NCBI RefSeq assembly: GCF_020217485.1
Contig: NZ_JAEKMI010000001.1
Location: forward strand, 124,001-188,000
Reading direction: 5' to 3'
DNA from: Mycobacterium sp. WUMAC-067
GTDB taxonomy: Bacteria > Actinomycetota > Actinomycetes > Mycobacteriales > Mycobacteriaceae
DNA length: 64,000 nt
Position 1 is the first letter of the stretch; each line of letters starts with the position of its first letter. Position numbers and translations under genes: made by a program. The notes under the pieces were generated by a model. The model had not been told where the DNA came from and ran no database searches. It was given only the letters and a program-made list of their open reading frames with translations. Below are positions 26,455 to 35,162 of the stretch, in pieces.

Positions 26455-26922
26455 ATGTTTGTCATGGTCGCCGTCCACCGCGCGCCGATGCGTTCCCGCA
26501 ACGATGCCGTCGATCCACAAGCTGCGATCGATCGGGCTCGACGGCTCGGCCTGTGCGGCTTCGGGCAATACGTGGACCGCTCGGGCGAACAGGAACCGCT
26601 TGTCCATCGGATCGCCCGATTCGCCGAGCTCGACGACGGCTCGTTTGTGTGGACCCGCGACACCGACGGGTGGTTCTGGTTGGGCCGCATCTGCGGGCCG
26701 TACTTCTATGACGCCGACGAAACGGCCGCGGCAGTGGATTTGGTGCACGTACGACCGTGCGATTGGCTGCCGTCACCGATGCCGGAGCAGGATGTGCCGT
26801 CCGCTGTCATTGCCACATTCCACCGCGGTGGACGGAACTTTCAGGAAATCCACCACCGATCGATCGATGAGCAGACACAAAGGATTTGGGATGCTCGCAG
26901 GAATCAGCCTGCAGACGACTAG
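26455..26922 (+). CDS. Conserved hypothetical protein
   Basis: 155 residues. I do not recognise a named family. It has a compact region GSFVWTRDTDGWFWLGRICG, then YDADETAAAVDLVHVRPCDW and VIATFHRGGRNFQEIHH, a pattern of alternating aromatic residues and short strands that I associate only with uncharacterised actinobacterial proteins. No signal peptide or membrane helix. The start is uncertain: ATG at 26455 or 26464 fits; the frame stays open to 26356. It stands alone upstream of the tmRNA terminator region. Confidence 0.6.
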   Translation: MFVMVAVHRAPMRSRNDAVDPQAAIDRARRLGLCGFGQYVDRSGEQEPLVHRIARFAELDDGSFVWTRDTDGWFWLGRICGPYFYDADETAAAVDLVHVRPCDWLPSPMPEQDVPSAVIATFHRGGRNFQEIHHRSIDEQTQRIWDARRNQPADD

Positions 26923-26980
26923 CCGAACCTTGTAAACCGCGAACGGCTTAAGCGCTACGACCTGTGCCGAAATGTGCCTA

Positions 26981-27021
26981 CAAAGAAAGCAGGCCCGAGA
27001 GAATACTCGCTCTGGCCTGCT
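26981..27021 (-). terminator. tmRNA transcription terminator
   Basis: On the minus strand, AGCAGGCC (27021-27014) pairs with GGCCTGCT (26995-26988) around a partly paired loop, followed by TTCTTTG. It begins about 20 nt beyond the tmRNA 3' end, so it is a good intrinsic terminator for ssrA. Confidence 0.8.
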
Positions 27022-27041
27022 AACTAGTAGATCTTCAGTTG

Positions 27042-27406
27042 TGGAGCTGCCGGGAATCGAACCCGGGTCCTACGGCATTCCCTCAAGACTTCTCCGTGCG
27101 CAGTTCGCTATGCCTCTACTCGGATCTCCCGGTCACGCGAACAAGCCGAGATGACGATCCCAGTCGCTGTTGGTGTCCCGATAAGTCCCGCGACCGGACT
27201 CATCGGTGGATCCCTCTAGCTGACGCCAGGCTCCGGGTCGAGGGCTTTCCCGGTCTGACGGACTAGCTGTCGCTTAGGCAGCGAGAGCGTAGTCGCGCTG
27301 ATGTGAATCGGCGCTTATCTGTTTGCAACGACGCTTACGGTGGTCGGTTGCCTGCACCGGCACGCTTCCCTTGATTCGATGCGCGAAGTCGAAACCGTTC
27401 AGCCCC
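27042..27406 (-). ncRNA. ssrA: Transfer-messenger RNA (tmRNA)
   Basis: About 365 nt on the minus strand. The 5' end GGGGCTGAACGGTTTCGACT (from 27406) pairs with the 3' end CAGCTCC to make the acceptor stem, and GGTTCGATTCCCGGCAGC is the T-arm. The tag frame at 27312-27274 encodes ADSHQRDYALAA and a stop, which is the mycobacterial tag. The CCA end is not encoded (CAA follows the discriminator A). It rescues stalled ribosomes together with SmpB, encoded 4 kb away at 31552-32061, and tags the nascent chain for proteolysis. The terminator lies at 26981-27021. Confidence 0.97.
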
Positions 27407-27494
27407 TCGCATCCCGCCGACTTTCGGCAGGAATATCAATGGTACCCGCCTACCAACCAGCGGCAACGGGATTATCTTCCCCGCCGGGCTGCGA

Positions 27495-28340
27495 TCAGAT
27501 CACAAAGTTGAGGTGCTCGACGATCTGCGTGGCGACGTCCTGGTCGCCGCCGAGTTCGACGTCCTGGGCGCGCGCCGGGCACATCGGGCGCCCGCCGGCG
27601 AGCCTGGTGAACTGCAGCCCGTCCAGCCGGATTGTCGTGGTGGGTTCCTGTCCCGCGAAGTCGTCGACGACGGCGGCGCGGCCGTCGACGCTGACCCGGA
27701 TGGTGCGGGCCAGCGGGCCGGTCAGCTCGAACTGGACGCGCGAACCCTCGGGAGCCTTGGCCAGCCTGCCCACGACGTAGCCCATCGTGGCGGCGATCTC
27801 GTCGACGGCCAGCGATGCAGCGGGGCCGGCGAGCTCGTCGTCGGTGGGCGGGCGCTCCAAGGCCACGCGGATGTCTTGCTCGTGCATCCAGCAGTCGAAC
27901 ACCCGGATCCGCATGAATCGGCCGTAGGTGTCCGGCCCCGTGGGAGTCGCCGTCACCGCGTCCCACTCCTCATCGGACAGGGCCGTCAGGGCCGCGCGCC
28001 GGTCGTCGGTGATCGCCCTGAAGCTTTCCAGCACATCGGCGTCCGCGTGCGCGCCCAGATGGCGAACCCAGCACTCGTTCATCGCCCCGATGTCGTTGCG
28101 CACGTGCTCCAGGGTCGAGACGTCGATATCCGGCTGGGGCGCGGCGATGCCGGCGAGGAAGGACTCGGTGCCGATCATGTGGGACACCAACGCTTTGACG
28201 TCCCAGCCCGGCAGCGGACTCGCGGCCCGCCATTGCGCCTCGGACAACCCGGCCAACAGCGCGTCGAGGTCATCCCAGACGGTGAACAGACCGGAGAGCA
28301 CGGCGGACTTGTCGAGCTTGGTGACGGGGCGATCGGCCAT
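27495..28340 (-). CDS. Maleylpyruvate isomerase family mycothiol-dependent enzyme
   Basis: 281 residues, homologous to M. tuberculosis Rv3099c by sequence and place. The N-terminal DinB-like four-helix domain has GWDVKALVSHMIG and a later MHEQDIR, giving the metal-binding His residues of the MDMPI fold. The C-terminal about 80 residues are the extra domain seen in actinobacterial members (RIRLDG-like TTTIRLDGLQFTRLAGGR). These proteins are thought to use mycothiol in isomerase, transferase or detoxification reactions; the real substrate is unknown. It ends 89 bp before the tmRNA 5' end on the same strand. Confidence 0.87.
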   Translation of the reverse strand: MADRPVTKLDKSAVLSGLFTVWDDLDALLAGLSEAQWRAASPLPGWDVKALVSHMIGTESFLAGIAAPQPDIDVSTLEHVRNDIGAMNECWVRHLGAHADADVLESFRAITDDRRAALTALSDEEWDAVTATPTGPDTYGRFMRIRVFDCWMHEQDIRVALERPPTDDELAGPAASLAVDEIAATMGYVVGRLAKAPEGSRVQFELTGPLARTIRVSVDGRAAVVDDFAGQEPTTTIRLDGLQFTRLAGGRPMCPARAQDVELGGDQDVATQIVEHLNFVI

Positions 28341-28359
28341 GGCCAGGATCGTAAGCTGC

Positions 28360-29397
28360 CTACTTCCTGATGAAGAGACCGATCCGCATTATTACCAGGG
28401 CTGCGACGGCCAGCATCCCCCCCACGGCGATCATCCCTGGGGGCCACGGACAAACGGTGACCCATGCCCCCGCGACGACCACTACGCCTGCATGGGCGAG
28501 GCGAAGCGCGAAGAAGTACTGCTCGCGCAGGACCGCAATGAACACTTGACGCGGGATCGCGCGGAGCAACCACCGCAGCACGGCGACCAAGATCGCGGTG
28601 AGCAGTCCGACCAGCACTCGCAACGCCGCAGTCGAGCGCCCTTCGTCGTAGACCCCTGCGGTGACGGCGAGGAGCACACTGAGAACACAGGCTCCAATAG
28701 TCACGAGGGTGAGCACTTTTCGGAGAACGACTCCGATATTCCTGCGGCTCAGCTCCCCGTACTCCGGATCGCTCCCCGCAGCGCCGAGGAACCCTTGCAG
28801 TGCGCGTCCAAACTTGAAGTGCCCCAATCGATGAACGGCCAGGTCGTTCAGCGCCTCGGCATTCGCGGGATCCAGCTGCAGCGCCGCCCGATACGCAGCC
28901 TCGGACTCGTTCCGCAGGCCCATGTCATCCAGGATCGAGCCGCGCCGAATGAGCGCTTCGACGTTTTGCGGATCCAGCCGTAGCGCACGGTCGATGACGT
29001 CCAGCGCCGAGCGCAACTGCCGCGCCCTCTGCAACAACAACGCGTAAAGCCGCAGTGGTGCAGGTTCATTCGGATGAGAAGTGACCGCTCGCCACGCCAT
29101 CCACAGGCCGTCATCACGGCGCCCCAAGCCGTAGAGCGACAGCGCATACAACCGCATTGCGAACTCGTTGTCGGGTGCGCCGGACAAGGCGGCATAGGCG
29201 CTGCGCGCGGCGGGCCAATAATTGCCAAGAGCGAGTTCGGCACGAGAGTAGGACGCGAGCAGGGCGGGGTCGTTGGGGTTTTGTGACAGTGACCGGCCCA
29301 GGATCTCACGCGCGCTTTCGTATTTTCTGGCGTCAATGTAGGCGTCTGCGACCCGGATGGCCTCGTCGATCCGCCCGAGTCCAGGCTCCGAAGTCAT
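28360..29397 (-). CDS. Tetratricopeptide-repeat membrane protein
   Basis: 345 residues. Residues about 1-200 contain several TPR units (IRVADAYIDARKYESAREIL, ALDVIDRALRLDPQNVEALI, AYRAALQLDPANAEALNDLA). The C-terminal third has four hydrophobic segments (about 222-245, 258-280, 298-316, 322-342), so the TPR part probably faces the cytoplasm and the end anchors it. It lies 6 nt after the AAA ATPase gene, which also carries a short TPR, so the two proteins are likely partners in one complex at the membrane. Confidence 0.78.
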   Translation of the reverse strand: MTSEPGLGRIDEAIRVADAYIDARKYESAREILGRSLSQNPNDPALLASYSRAELALGNYWPAARSAYAALSGAPDNEFAMRLYALSLYGLGRRDDGLWMAWRAVTSHPNEPAPLRLYALLLQRARQLRSALDVIDRALRLDPQNVEALIRRGSILDDMGLRNESEAAYRAALQLDPANAEALNDLAVHRLGHFKFGRALQGFLGAAGSDPEYGELSRRNIGVVLRKVLTLVTIGACVLSVLLAVTAGVYDEGRSTAALRVLVGLLTAILVAVLRWLLRAIPRQVFIAVLREQYFFALRLAHAGVVVVAGAWVTVCPWPPGMIAVGGMLAVAALVIMRIGLFIRK

Positions 29398-29403
29398 CGG
29401 AGG

Positions 29404-30690
29404 TCACCGAAACTTTTTGCGCCGCAGATACTTCGCCAGCTCGTCATAGGTACCGTCGTTGTTCGCGAATTCGACGACATTGCGGGCGGTCTCGAACCAC
29501 GGCCCGGTACTTGGCCGGATCTGCGCGATGGCGGTGTCGATGTCGGCCATGGCCACCGGCCGAACCTGCCCGCTGCGCATCGAATCGGCCATCGCCAGTT
29601 GCGTGGCCGTCTCACAGACGTAGGCCAGGTCGGCACCCGAGAAATTTTCAGTCCGGTTGGCGATCGACTTGAGATCGATGCCCGCGATGGGCCGATCTTG
29701 CAGGTGTGAACGCACAATCCCGGCCCTCGCCCCGGTGTCGGGTAGCCCGACGAAGATCATCCGATCGAATCGGCCGGGCCGCCGTAGAGCGGGATCGACA
29801 TCCCAGGGAGCGTTGGTGGCGCCCAGGACATACACCCCGTCGTTGGCCGAGCCGGCCGAATCCATCTCCTCCAGCAGGGCGTTGACCACGGGGCGCATCC
29901 CGGAGCTACCACTCAGCGCGGAGCGCCGATGCCCCAACGCGTCCACCTCATCGAAGAACAGGACGCAAGGTGCGTTGCGACGAGCGGTGTCGAAGACGGC
30001 GCGGATGCTGCGTTCGGATTCGCCAAACCAGTGGTGCAGGACGTCCGCGATTCCCACCTGATAGAAGCTCGCTCCCAGCTCACCAGAAACCGCTTTGGCG
30101 ATGAAAGTTTTACCGCAACCCGGTGGCCCGTACAGCAACAACCCGCCGCGCGCGGACACCTTGAACGCCTTCATCAGCTCGGGGTTGCGGATCGGGCCGA
30201 GCAACGAGAGGTCCAGCTGGCGTTTGACTTCATCCATGCCCGCGACATCGTCCAGCCGGACACGAACGCGCTGCACCACGTCGAAGTCGTCCTCGTTGAC
30301 CACGTCAGGAGGTTGCTCGACGAATGCGGGCTCGATGATGTCGGCGACTTCCTGTTCGGCGCTCGACCAGTCGAAGCCCTCGCTGGCGGCAGGCTGTTCC
30401 GCAACCGGTGCCGACGCTTCGGTCGGTGGCGCCGCCAGCGCCGCACTGCACCGCTGCAGGAGGGCCAGCGCGTTCGCGTTGCCCGGCTCCTGCGTCAATG
30501 CCGTGCTGCAATGGCCCAGCGCCTCGGCATAGCGGCCTTTGTCCGCGAGCAAGCCGGCCAGATGCATCCGCAGCTCGATCACATCGGGGCTCTTGTCCAC
30601 CGCGTTCGACAGCTCTCGAATGACAGGGTCCTCGGTATCAAACGCGGCCAACGTCGTCTCCCCGGGCGGTGATATGTGCCAACGGCCCAA
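29404..30690 (-). CDS. AAA ATPase with N-terminal TPR
   Basis: 428 residues. N-terminal about 20-90 resembles TPR helices (ELRMHLAGLLADKGRYAEAL); a variable acidic linker follows; then one classical AAA module (about 145-340): Walker A GPPGCGKT, pore loop HHWFGESERS, Walker B VLFFDEVDA, sensor GATNAP and the arginine-finger stretch RRPGRFDRM. The WFGESE pore loop is of the p97/Vps4 group rather than the EccA (CbxX) type, so it probably unfolds or remodels proteins as a hexamer. Start is uncertain: TTG at 30690, or TTG at 30651, which has GGGGAG upstream. It is paired with the TPR membrane protein 6 nt downstream. Confidence 0.85.
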   Translation of the reverse strand: MGRWHISPPGETTLAAFDTEDPVIRELSNAVDKSPDVIELRMHLAGLLADKGRYAEALGHCSTALTQEPGNANALALLQRCSAALAAPPTEASAPVAEQPAASEGFDWSSAEQEVADIIEPAFVEQPPDVVNEDDFDVVQRVRVRLDDVAGMDEVKRQLDLSLLGPIRNPELMKAFKVSARGGLLLYGPPGCGKTFIAKAVSGELGASFYQVGIADVLHHWFGESERSIRAVFDTARRNAPCVLFFDEVDALGHRRSALSGSSGMRPVVNALLEEMDSAGSANDGVYVLGATNAPWDVDPALRRPGRFDRMIFVGLPDTGARAGIVRSHLQDRPIAGIDLKSIANRTENFSGADLAYVCETATQLAMADSMRSGQVRPVAMADIDTAIAQIRPSTGPWFETARNVVEFANNDGTYDELAKYLRRKKFR

Positions 30691-30712
30691 TATTAGGCCG
30701 CATCACAACCGT

Positions 30713-31498
30713 CTAGGCCGAGGCGATCATGGCCACGGACCCCATGGCGAGCACCATGCCGATCCCCTGCCAGCGGGTCACCCGCTCGCGCAGCACGACC
30801 ATCGCCAGGACGACCGTCGCCGCCGGATACAGCGAGATCAGGATGCTGGCCAACGACAGCAGCCAGGTGTGCAGGGCCGCCAGCATGGTGATGTTGGCGA
30901 AAATGTCCAGCACGGCGACGGCCACCGCCAACCGCAGCGGCTTACCGCGTGGCATCTTCAGGTTCTGGCTGGTTGCGGCCATCGCGAAGATCACCAGGCT
31001 GGCCGCCACCCGGGCGAAGAACAGGGGCCACAGCTTGCAGACGTGGGGCGCCTGATGCAGGAACACCAGGTTCAGTCCCATCGCCGAGCCCGCAACGACT
31101 GTGAGCCAGGCCACTTTCGGGGTGAACCGATACGGGGTGCCCTCGATGGGGGCCTCGCGGCTGACGAGCATGACCGCTCCCAGCGCCAGCACGACACCCA
31201 CCAGGGCCGCCTGCCCCGGCCGCTCCCCCAACGCCATACCGACCGCGACGGGTACCGCAGCGTTCAGCACGGCGGCCAACGGTGAGACGACCGAGATCGG
31301 TCCCGAACCCAGCGCCGCGAAGAACGCCCACATGCCGAAGGCCATGCCGATTCCGTACAGCGTTCCCCACACAACGGCACCGACATGAATAGGGCCACCG
31401 ACGAAGATGGCCATCGCGCCCAGCAACACGGTCTCGATCGGATAGGCGACCAGCATGACGCGCAGCGCGGCCACCCGCCGAGCTGCGACACCGCCCAC
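30713..31498 (-). CDS. EamA/DMT-family transporter
   Basis: Drug/metabolite-transporter family membrane protein with about eight to nine predicted helices in 261 residues and two EamA repeats (GTLYGIGMAFGMWAFFAALG and SLASILISLYPAATVVLAMVVL). Family proteins normally have ten helices. The first helix, YAQLSAVTYGVSDFVGG, is encoded in frame upstream to about 31555, but no ATG, GTG or TTG precedes it; the annotated GTG at 31498 cuts into that helix. A CTG at 31555, overlapping the smpB stop, could be the real start. Substrate unknown. Confidence 0.75.
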   Translation of the reverse strand: MGGVAARRVAALRVMLVAYPIETVLLGAMAIFVGGPIHVGAVVWGTLYGIGMAFGMWAFFAALGSGPISVVSPLAAVLNAAVPVAVGMALGERPGQAALVGVVLALGAVMLVSREAPIEGTPYRFTPKVAWLTVVAGSAMGLNLVFLHQAPHVCKLWPLFFARVAASLVIFAMAATSQNLKMPRGKPLRLAVAVAVLDIFANITMLAALHTWLLSLASILISLYPAATVVLAMVVLRERVTRWQGIGMVLAMGSVAMIASA

Positions 31499-31551
31499 AA
31501 AATCGCTGACACCGTACGTAACGGCCGACAGCTGGGCGTAAGCGGCGCCGA

Positions 31552-32061
31552 TCAGGTCATGCCCTTTGCTCGGCGCCCAAGTTCACGAACCACTTCGCGC
31601 TGCGCATCGCGCTGGGCCAGGTCCTGGCGTTTGTCGTAAGCCCTTTTGCCGCGCGCAAGGGCCAGTTCGACCTTGACCTTGCCCTCGGAGAAATACAGAG
31701 ACAGCGGCATCAAGGCGAGGTTACCATCTCGAATCTTGCCGACCAGCCTGTCGATTTGTTGCCGATGTAACAACAACTTTCGGTTGCGCCGCGGATCATG
31801 ATTGGTCCAGCTACCGTGCTGATACTCGGCAATGTACAAGTTGCGCAACCAAACTTCGCCGTCGTCGATCGTTGCGAACGCGTCAGCTAACGAGGCCTGG
31901 CCTTCGCGCAGGCTTTTGACCTCGGTGCCTTGCAACGCCACCCCGGCCTCGAACGTTTCGATGATCGAATAGTTGTGCCGCGCTTTACGATTGGTGGCCA
32001 CAACTTGTTTGCTGCCGCCTTTGCCGCCCGCCGCCTTCGCCCGGCCGGATCCCTTGACCAC
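31552..32061 (-). CDS. smpB: SsrA-binding protein SmpB
   Basis: 169 residues. Hallmarks: VATNRKARHNYSI, the core GVALQGTEVKSLREGQASL, NHDPRRNRKLLLH and a basic tail ending KRQDLAQRDAQREVVRELGR. SmpB binds tmRNA and delivers it to stalled ribosomes. The GTG at 32061 starts 2 nt after the ftsX stop, which fits the operon; the open frame continues upstream into ftsX but that part is a shadow. The extra Gly/Lys-rich N-terminus (about 20 residues) is longer than in M. tuberculosis. The tmRNA itself lies 4 kb away. Confidence 0.95.
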   Translation of the reverse strand: MVKGSGRAKAAGGKGGSKQVVATNRKARHNYSIIETFEAGVALQGTEVKSLREGQASLADAFATIDDGEVWLRNLYIAEYQHGSWTNHDPRRNRKLLLHRQQIDRLVGKIRDGNLALMPLSLYFSEGKVKVELALARGKRAYDKRQDLAQRDAQREVVRELGRRAKGMT

Positions 32062-32063
32062 AG

Positions 32064-32957
32064 CTACCGCCGGATATAGAGGCGCAAGGTCGCGTACGAC
32101 GTCAGGGCCGCCATCGACACACCGAGCAGAAACAGCCACGGCGAGATATAGAGGATGTCGGCGTAGTCGACCTTGGCGATCAAGTGGGCTTGATAGAACT
32201 GGCTCAGCGCGTTGTCCAGGAACAACGCCCGCACCAGCATCAGGCCGATGACCGCGATGGCGACACCGATGGACGCGGCCAGCATCGCCTCCACCAGGAA
32301 GGGCAACTGGGTGTACCACCGGCTGGCGCCCACCAATCGCATGATCCCGATCTCGGTGCGGCGGGTGTAGGCCGCGACCTGCACCATGTTGGCAATCAAC
32401 AGGATTGCCCCGACGGCCTGCACCAGCGCGACGGCGAACGCGGCATCTCGCAACCCGTCCAGCACCGCGAACAGCCGGTCGATGAGATCTTTTTCGTTGA
32501 GGATGCTGCGCACGCCGGGCTGCCCCTGCATCGCGGCATCGAATTCCGCATGCTGTTCGGGGTTGTTCAGCTTGACGATGAACGATGCGGGAAACGAGTC
32601 CTTCCCCGCGACATCCTTGAACTCCGGGAACTTCTTGATGGCGTCGTTGTAGGCGTCCTGCCGGTTGACGAACCGCACCGACTTGACGTCCTGTCGCGCA
32701 TCGACCTTGTCGCGCAGCGCCTTACACGGAGCGGACACGCATGTCGCGTCGTTGGCCGAGATGTCGTCGGTAAGGAAGACCTGCGTCTCGACGCGGTCGA
32801 GATAGATCTCCCGGGAATTGTCGGCCAGCCGGACCACCAGCAGACCGCCGCCGAACAGCCCGATCGAGATGGCGGTCGTCAGGATCATCGCGGCCGTCAT
32901 CGTGACGTTGCGGCGAAGCCCGGTCAGAACCTCATTGAGCAGGAAGCCAAAGCGCAC
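32064..32957 (-). CDS. ftsX: Cell-division ABC transporter permease FtsX
   Basis: 297 residues. Four membrane helices (about 20-42, 170-195, 218-240, 268-292) with a large outside domain between helices 1 and 2, including a Cys pair ([10 protein letters not shown]) also seen in M. tuberculosis FtsX. With FtsE it forms a membrane complex that activates peptidoglycan hydrolases of the NlpC/P60 type (RipC in mycobacteria) during division. GTG start at 32957 follows the ftsE stop with no gap, and smpB begins 2 nt after its own stop. Confidence 0.95.
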   Translation of the reverse strand: MRFGFLLNEVLTGLRRNVTMTAAMILTTAISIGLFGGGLLVVRLADNSREIYLDRVETQVFLTDDISANDATCVSAPCKALRDKVDARQDVKSVRFVNRQDAYNDAIKKFPEFKDVAGKDSFPASFIVKLNNPEQHAEFDAAMQGQPGVRSILNEKDLIDRLFAVLDGLRDAAFAVALVQAVGAILLIANMVQVAAYTRRTEIGIMRLVGASRWYTQLPFLVEAMLAASIGVAIAVIGLMLVRALFLDNALSQFYQAHLIAKVDYADILYISPWLFLLGVSMAALTSYATLRLYIRR

Positions 32958-33647
32958 TTAGCGGTCCATCCCGTAGATGCCGCGCTGCTCGTCGCGCACC
33001 AGCCTGCCCAACGACAGCTCAACGACGCGCTGGCGCATCGAGTCGACGATGTGATGGTCGTGCGTCGCCATCAACACCGTCGTCCCCGTGCGGTTGATCC
33101 GCTCCAACAAATCCATGATGTCCTTACTGGTATCTGGGTCGAGGTTGCCCGTCGGCTCGTCCGCCAGCAGTACCAGCGGCCGGTTGACGAACGCGCGGGC
33201 GATCGCCACCCGCTGCTGTTCACCACCGGACAACTCGTGGGGCAGCCGATTGGCCTTGCCGGACAGGCCGACGGTTTCGAGCACGTCGGGCACCACCCGG
33301 TTGATCGCCTCGGTTCGTTTGCCGATCACCTCCAGGGCGAACGCGACGTTCTCGTAGACCGTCTTTTGCTGCAGCAGGCGGAAGTCCTGGAAAACGCAGC
33401 CGATGACCTGGCGCAGCCGCGGGATATGCCGGCCGCGCAGCTTGTTGACGTGGAACTTCGACACCCGGACATCGCCGGCCGACGGCGTTTCCGCGCCCAG
33501 CAGCAGGCGCATGAACGTCGACTTGCCCGAGCCCGACGGGCCGATCAGGAAGACGAATTCACCCTTGTCGATCTTGACGTTGACGTCTTCCAGCGCCGGG
33601 CGCGCCGACGCTTTGTACTTCTTGCTGACGTGGTCCAGGGTGATCAT
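32958..33647 (-). CDS. ftsE: Cell-division ATP-binding protein FtsE
   Basis: 229 residues, an ABC ATPase with Walker [10 protein letters not shown], signature [12 protein letters not shown], Walker [15 protein letters not shown] and H-loop ATHDHH. Almost identical in plan to M. tuberculosis FtsE. It powers FtsX-dependent control of cell-wall hydrolases at the septum. The ATG at 33647 matches the family start; a GTG sits directly before it. First gene of the ftsE-ftsX-smpB chain. Confidence 0.96.
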   Translation of the reverse strand: MITLDHVSKKYKASARPALEDVNVKIDKGEFVFLIGPSGSGKSTFMRLLLGAETPSAGDVRVSKFHVNKLRGRHIPRLRQVIGCVFQDFRLLQQKTVYENVAFALEVIGKRTEAINRVVPDVLETVGLSGKANRLPHELSGGEQQRVAIARAFVNRPLVLLADEPTGNLDPDTSKDIMDLLERINRTGTTVLMATHDHHIVDSMRQRVVELSLGRLVRDEQRGIYGMDR

Positions 33648-33690
33648 CACGGCACGCCAGTGTAGCGGTGATCTTCGCTGGCAGGCGAAG

Positions 33691-34179
33691 TCAACGGGCC
33701 GGGGGCGGCGTCGTGGGGGTCGGACCGGGACCAGGCTGCGGTTGCTCGGGCGTCGGCGTGGGGGGCGTCGTGCTGGGCGGGCAGAACGGCGCCGGGAGTA
33801 TGCACGGCAGCTGCGGCATCTGGAACGGCGGCGTGGTGGTGGTCGTGGTCACCGGGGGCGGCGGCGGTGGTGGAGGCGGCGGCGTGGTCGTCGGGGTCGG
33901 CGTGTAGGTGACGGTGGCCGGCGGCTGCTGCAGGCGGCTGCGCGGCACCCACGTGTAGTTGGGGTCGGGCACGAACCCCGGCGGCACCACTTGCTGGGCC
34001 GGTGGCTTGGGCGCCGGTTCCGGGCGGTAGGTGTCGTAGGTCCACCACACCGCGAAGAAGACGATGATCAGCACGAGGGTCGACGTGCGCATCCGCCCGC
34101 CGAAGACGTAATTCGGCCAGCGATTGTCGGCATCCGTGTCGTCGCCGCGCTTCTCGAGGATGTTCAGGGTGAACTTCAA
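33691..34179 (-). CDS. Proline-rich membrane protein, Rv3103c-like
   Basis: 162 residues. One membrane helix (about 31-48, [16 protein letters not shown]) then a Pro/Thr-rich outside tail with a run of consecutive prolines and a long Thr run. The M. tuberculosis homologue Rv3103c sits in the same place between ftsE and mscS. Function unknown; the low-complexity tail could span the peptidoglycan. Its ATG overlaps the mscS stop by 4 bp, so it is translated with it. Confidence 0.85.
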   Translation of the reverse strand: MKFTLNILEKRGDDTDADNRWPNYVFGGRMRTSTLVLIIVFFAVWWTYDTYRPEPAPKPPAQQVVPPGFVPDPNYTWVPRSRLQQPPATVTYTPTPTTTPPPPPPPPPPVTTTTTTPPFQMPQLPCILPAPFCPPSTTPPTPTPEQPQPGPGPTPTTPPPAR

Positions 34180-35162
34180 CGCTTGTGCCCCGCACCTTGG
34201 ATTTCATCGTCGGTTTGCTGTTCGGCGGCCTGGGCGGCCGGGACGGAGGGGTCCTCGACGAGCCCCACCCGCGCGTCCGCCGCCGTCACGATTCCGACGC
34301 GGGCCAGCGCCCTGATGACCAGGACGCGCAGCTGCCGGCCGACCTCGAACTGCTTGCCGGGCAAGGTCCGGGCCACCAGACGCAGCGTGACGGTGTCGAC
34401 CGCGATGCTTTCGACACCCATCACGGTGGGCGCATCCAACAGCAATTCCCCCAGCACGGGGTTGTCCATCGCGCGGTCGCATTCCTGGTGTAGGACGTCG
34501 TTGACCCTGTTCAGGTCGGCGCTGGTCGACACCGGGATGTCCACCACCGCGCGCGCCCAATCCTTGGACAGGTTGACCACCTTGACGATCTGCCCATTCG
34601 GAATGGTCAACACCTCGCCATCCGGCGAGCGCAGCCGGGTCACTCGCAACGTCACGTTCTCGACCGTGCCACTGGCCTCCGTGGCGGCAACGACGGTGAG
34701 GGTGACGAGATCCCCGAAGCCGTACTGCCTCTCCATCAGGATGAAGAAGCCGGACAGCAGGTCTTTCACCAACTGCTGGGCGCCGAAACCCAGCGCGGCG
34801 CCGACCACGGTGGCCGGCGCGACCAGTCCCCCCACCGAAAACTGCAGCACGTCGGCGATCTGCATCATGACCCAGATGCCGATGATGACGATTGACACCC
34901 AGGAGATCACCGACGCCACGGCTTGGCGGTGCTTGGAGGCTTCCGAGCGCACCAGCGCGTCGCTTTCGGCGAAGCCGAGGTTGAGCTGGCGGGTCACCTG
35001 CTGCGCCACCCAGTTGACGAACCGGGCCGCCAGCACCGCGGCGATCAGCACCATGGCGATCCGCAGACCCCTGGTGATGATCCACTCGCCGATCTCGCCC
35101 CGCCAGAAGTCGTGCCAGCGGTGCGTCATCGAGGCCGCGAGAATACTTGTGTTATTCGTCAT
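34176..35162 (-). CDS. Small-conductance mechanosensitive channel, MscS family
   Basis: 328 residues, homologous to M. tuberculosis Rv3104c. Helices at about 28-45 and 75-100, then the pore helix [20 protein letters not shown] (about 110-130), followed by the beta-domain [20 protein letters not shown]. The protein releases osmotic pressure. ATG at 35162 (MTNNTS) overlaps the end of prfB by 11 bp and the stop overlaps the next start by 4 bp, so prfB, this gene and the proline-rich gene form one transcript. An upstream extension of the frame lies inside prfB and is not used. Confidence 0.9.
   Translation of the reverse strand: MTNNTSILAASMTHRWHDFWRGEIGEWIITRGLRIAMVLIAAVLAARFVNWVAQQVTRQLNLGFAESDALVRSEASKHRQAVASVISWVSIVIIGIWVMMQIADVLQFSVGGLVAPATVVGAALGFGAQQLVKDLLSGFFILMERQYGFGDLVTLTVVAATEASGTVENVTLRVTRLRSPDGEVLTIPNGQIVKVVNLSKDWARAVVDIPVSTSADLNRVNDVLHQECDRAMDNPVLGELLLDAPTVMGVESIAVDTVTLRLVARTLPGKQFEVGRQLRVLVIRALARVGIVTAADARVGLVEDPSVPAAQAAEQQTDDEIQGAGHKR

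Noticed and set aside
33720..33900. Short GGC/GGT repeats resembling a repeat array or CRISPR
   Set aside because: They are codons of a Pro/Thr-rich tail in the Rv3103c-like gene; there are no regular spacers. No CRISPR array was seen anywhere in the window.
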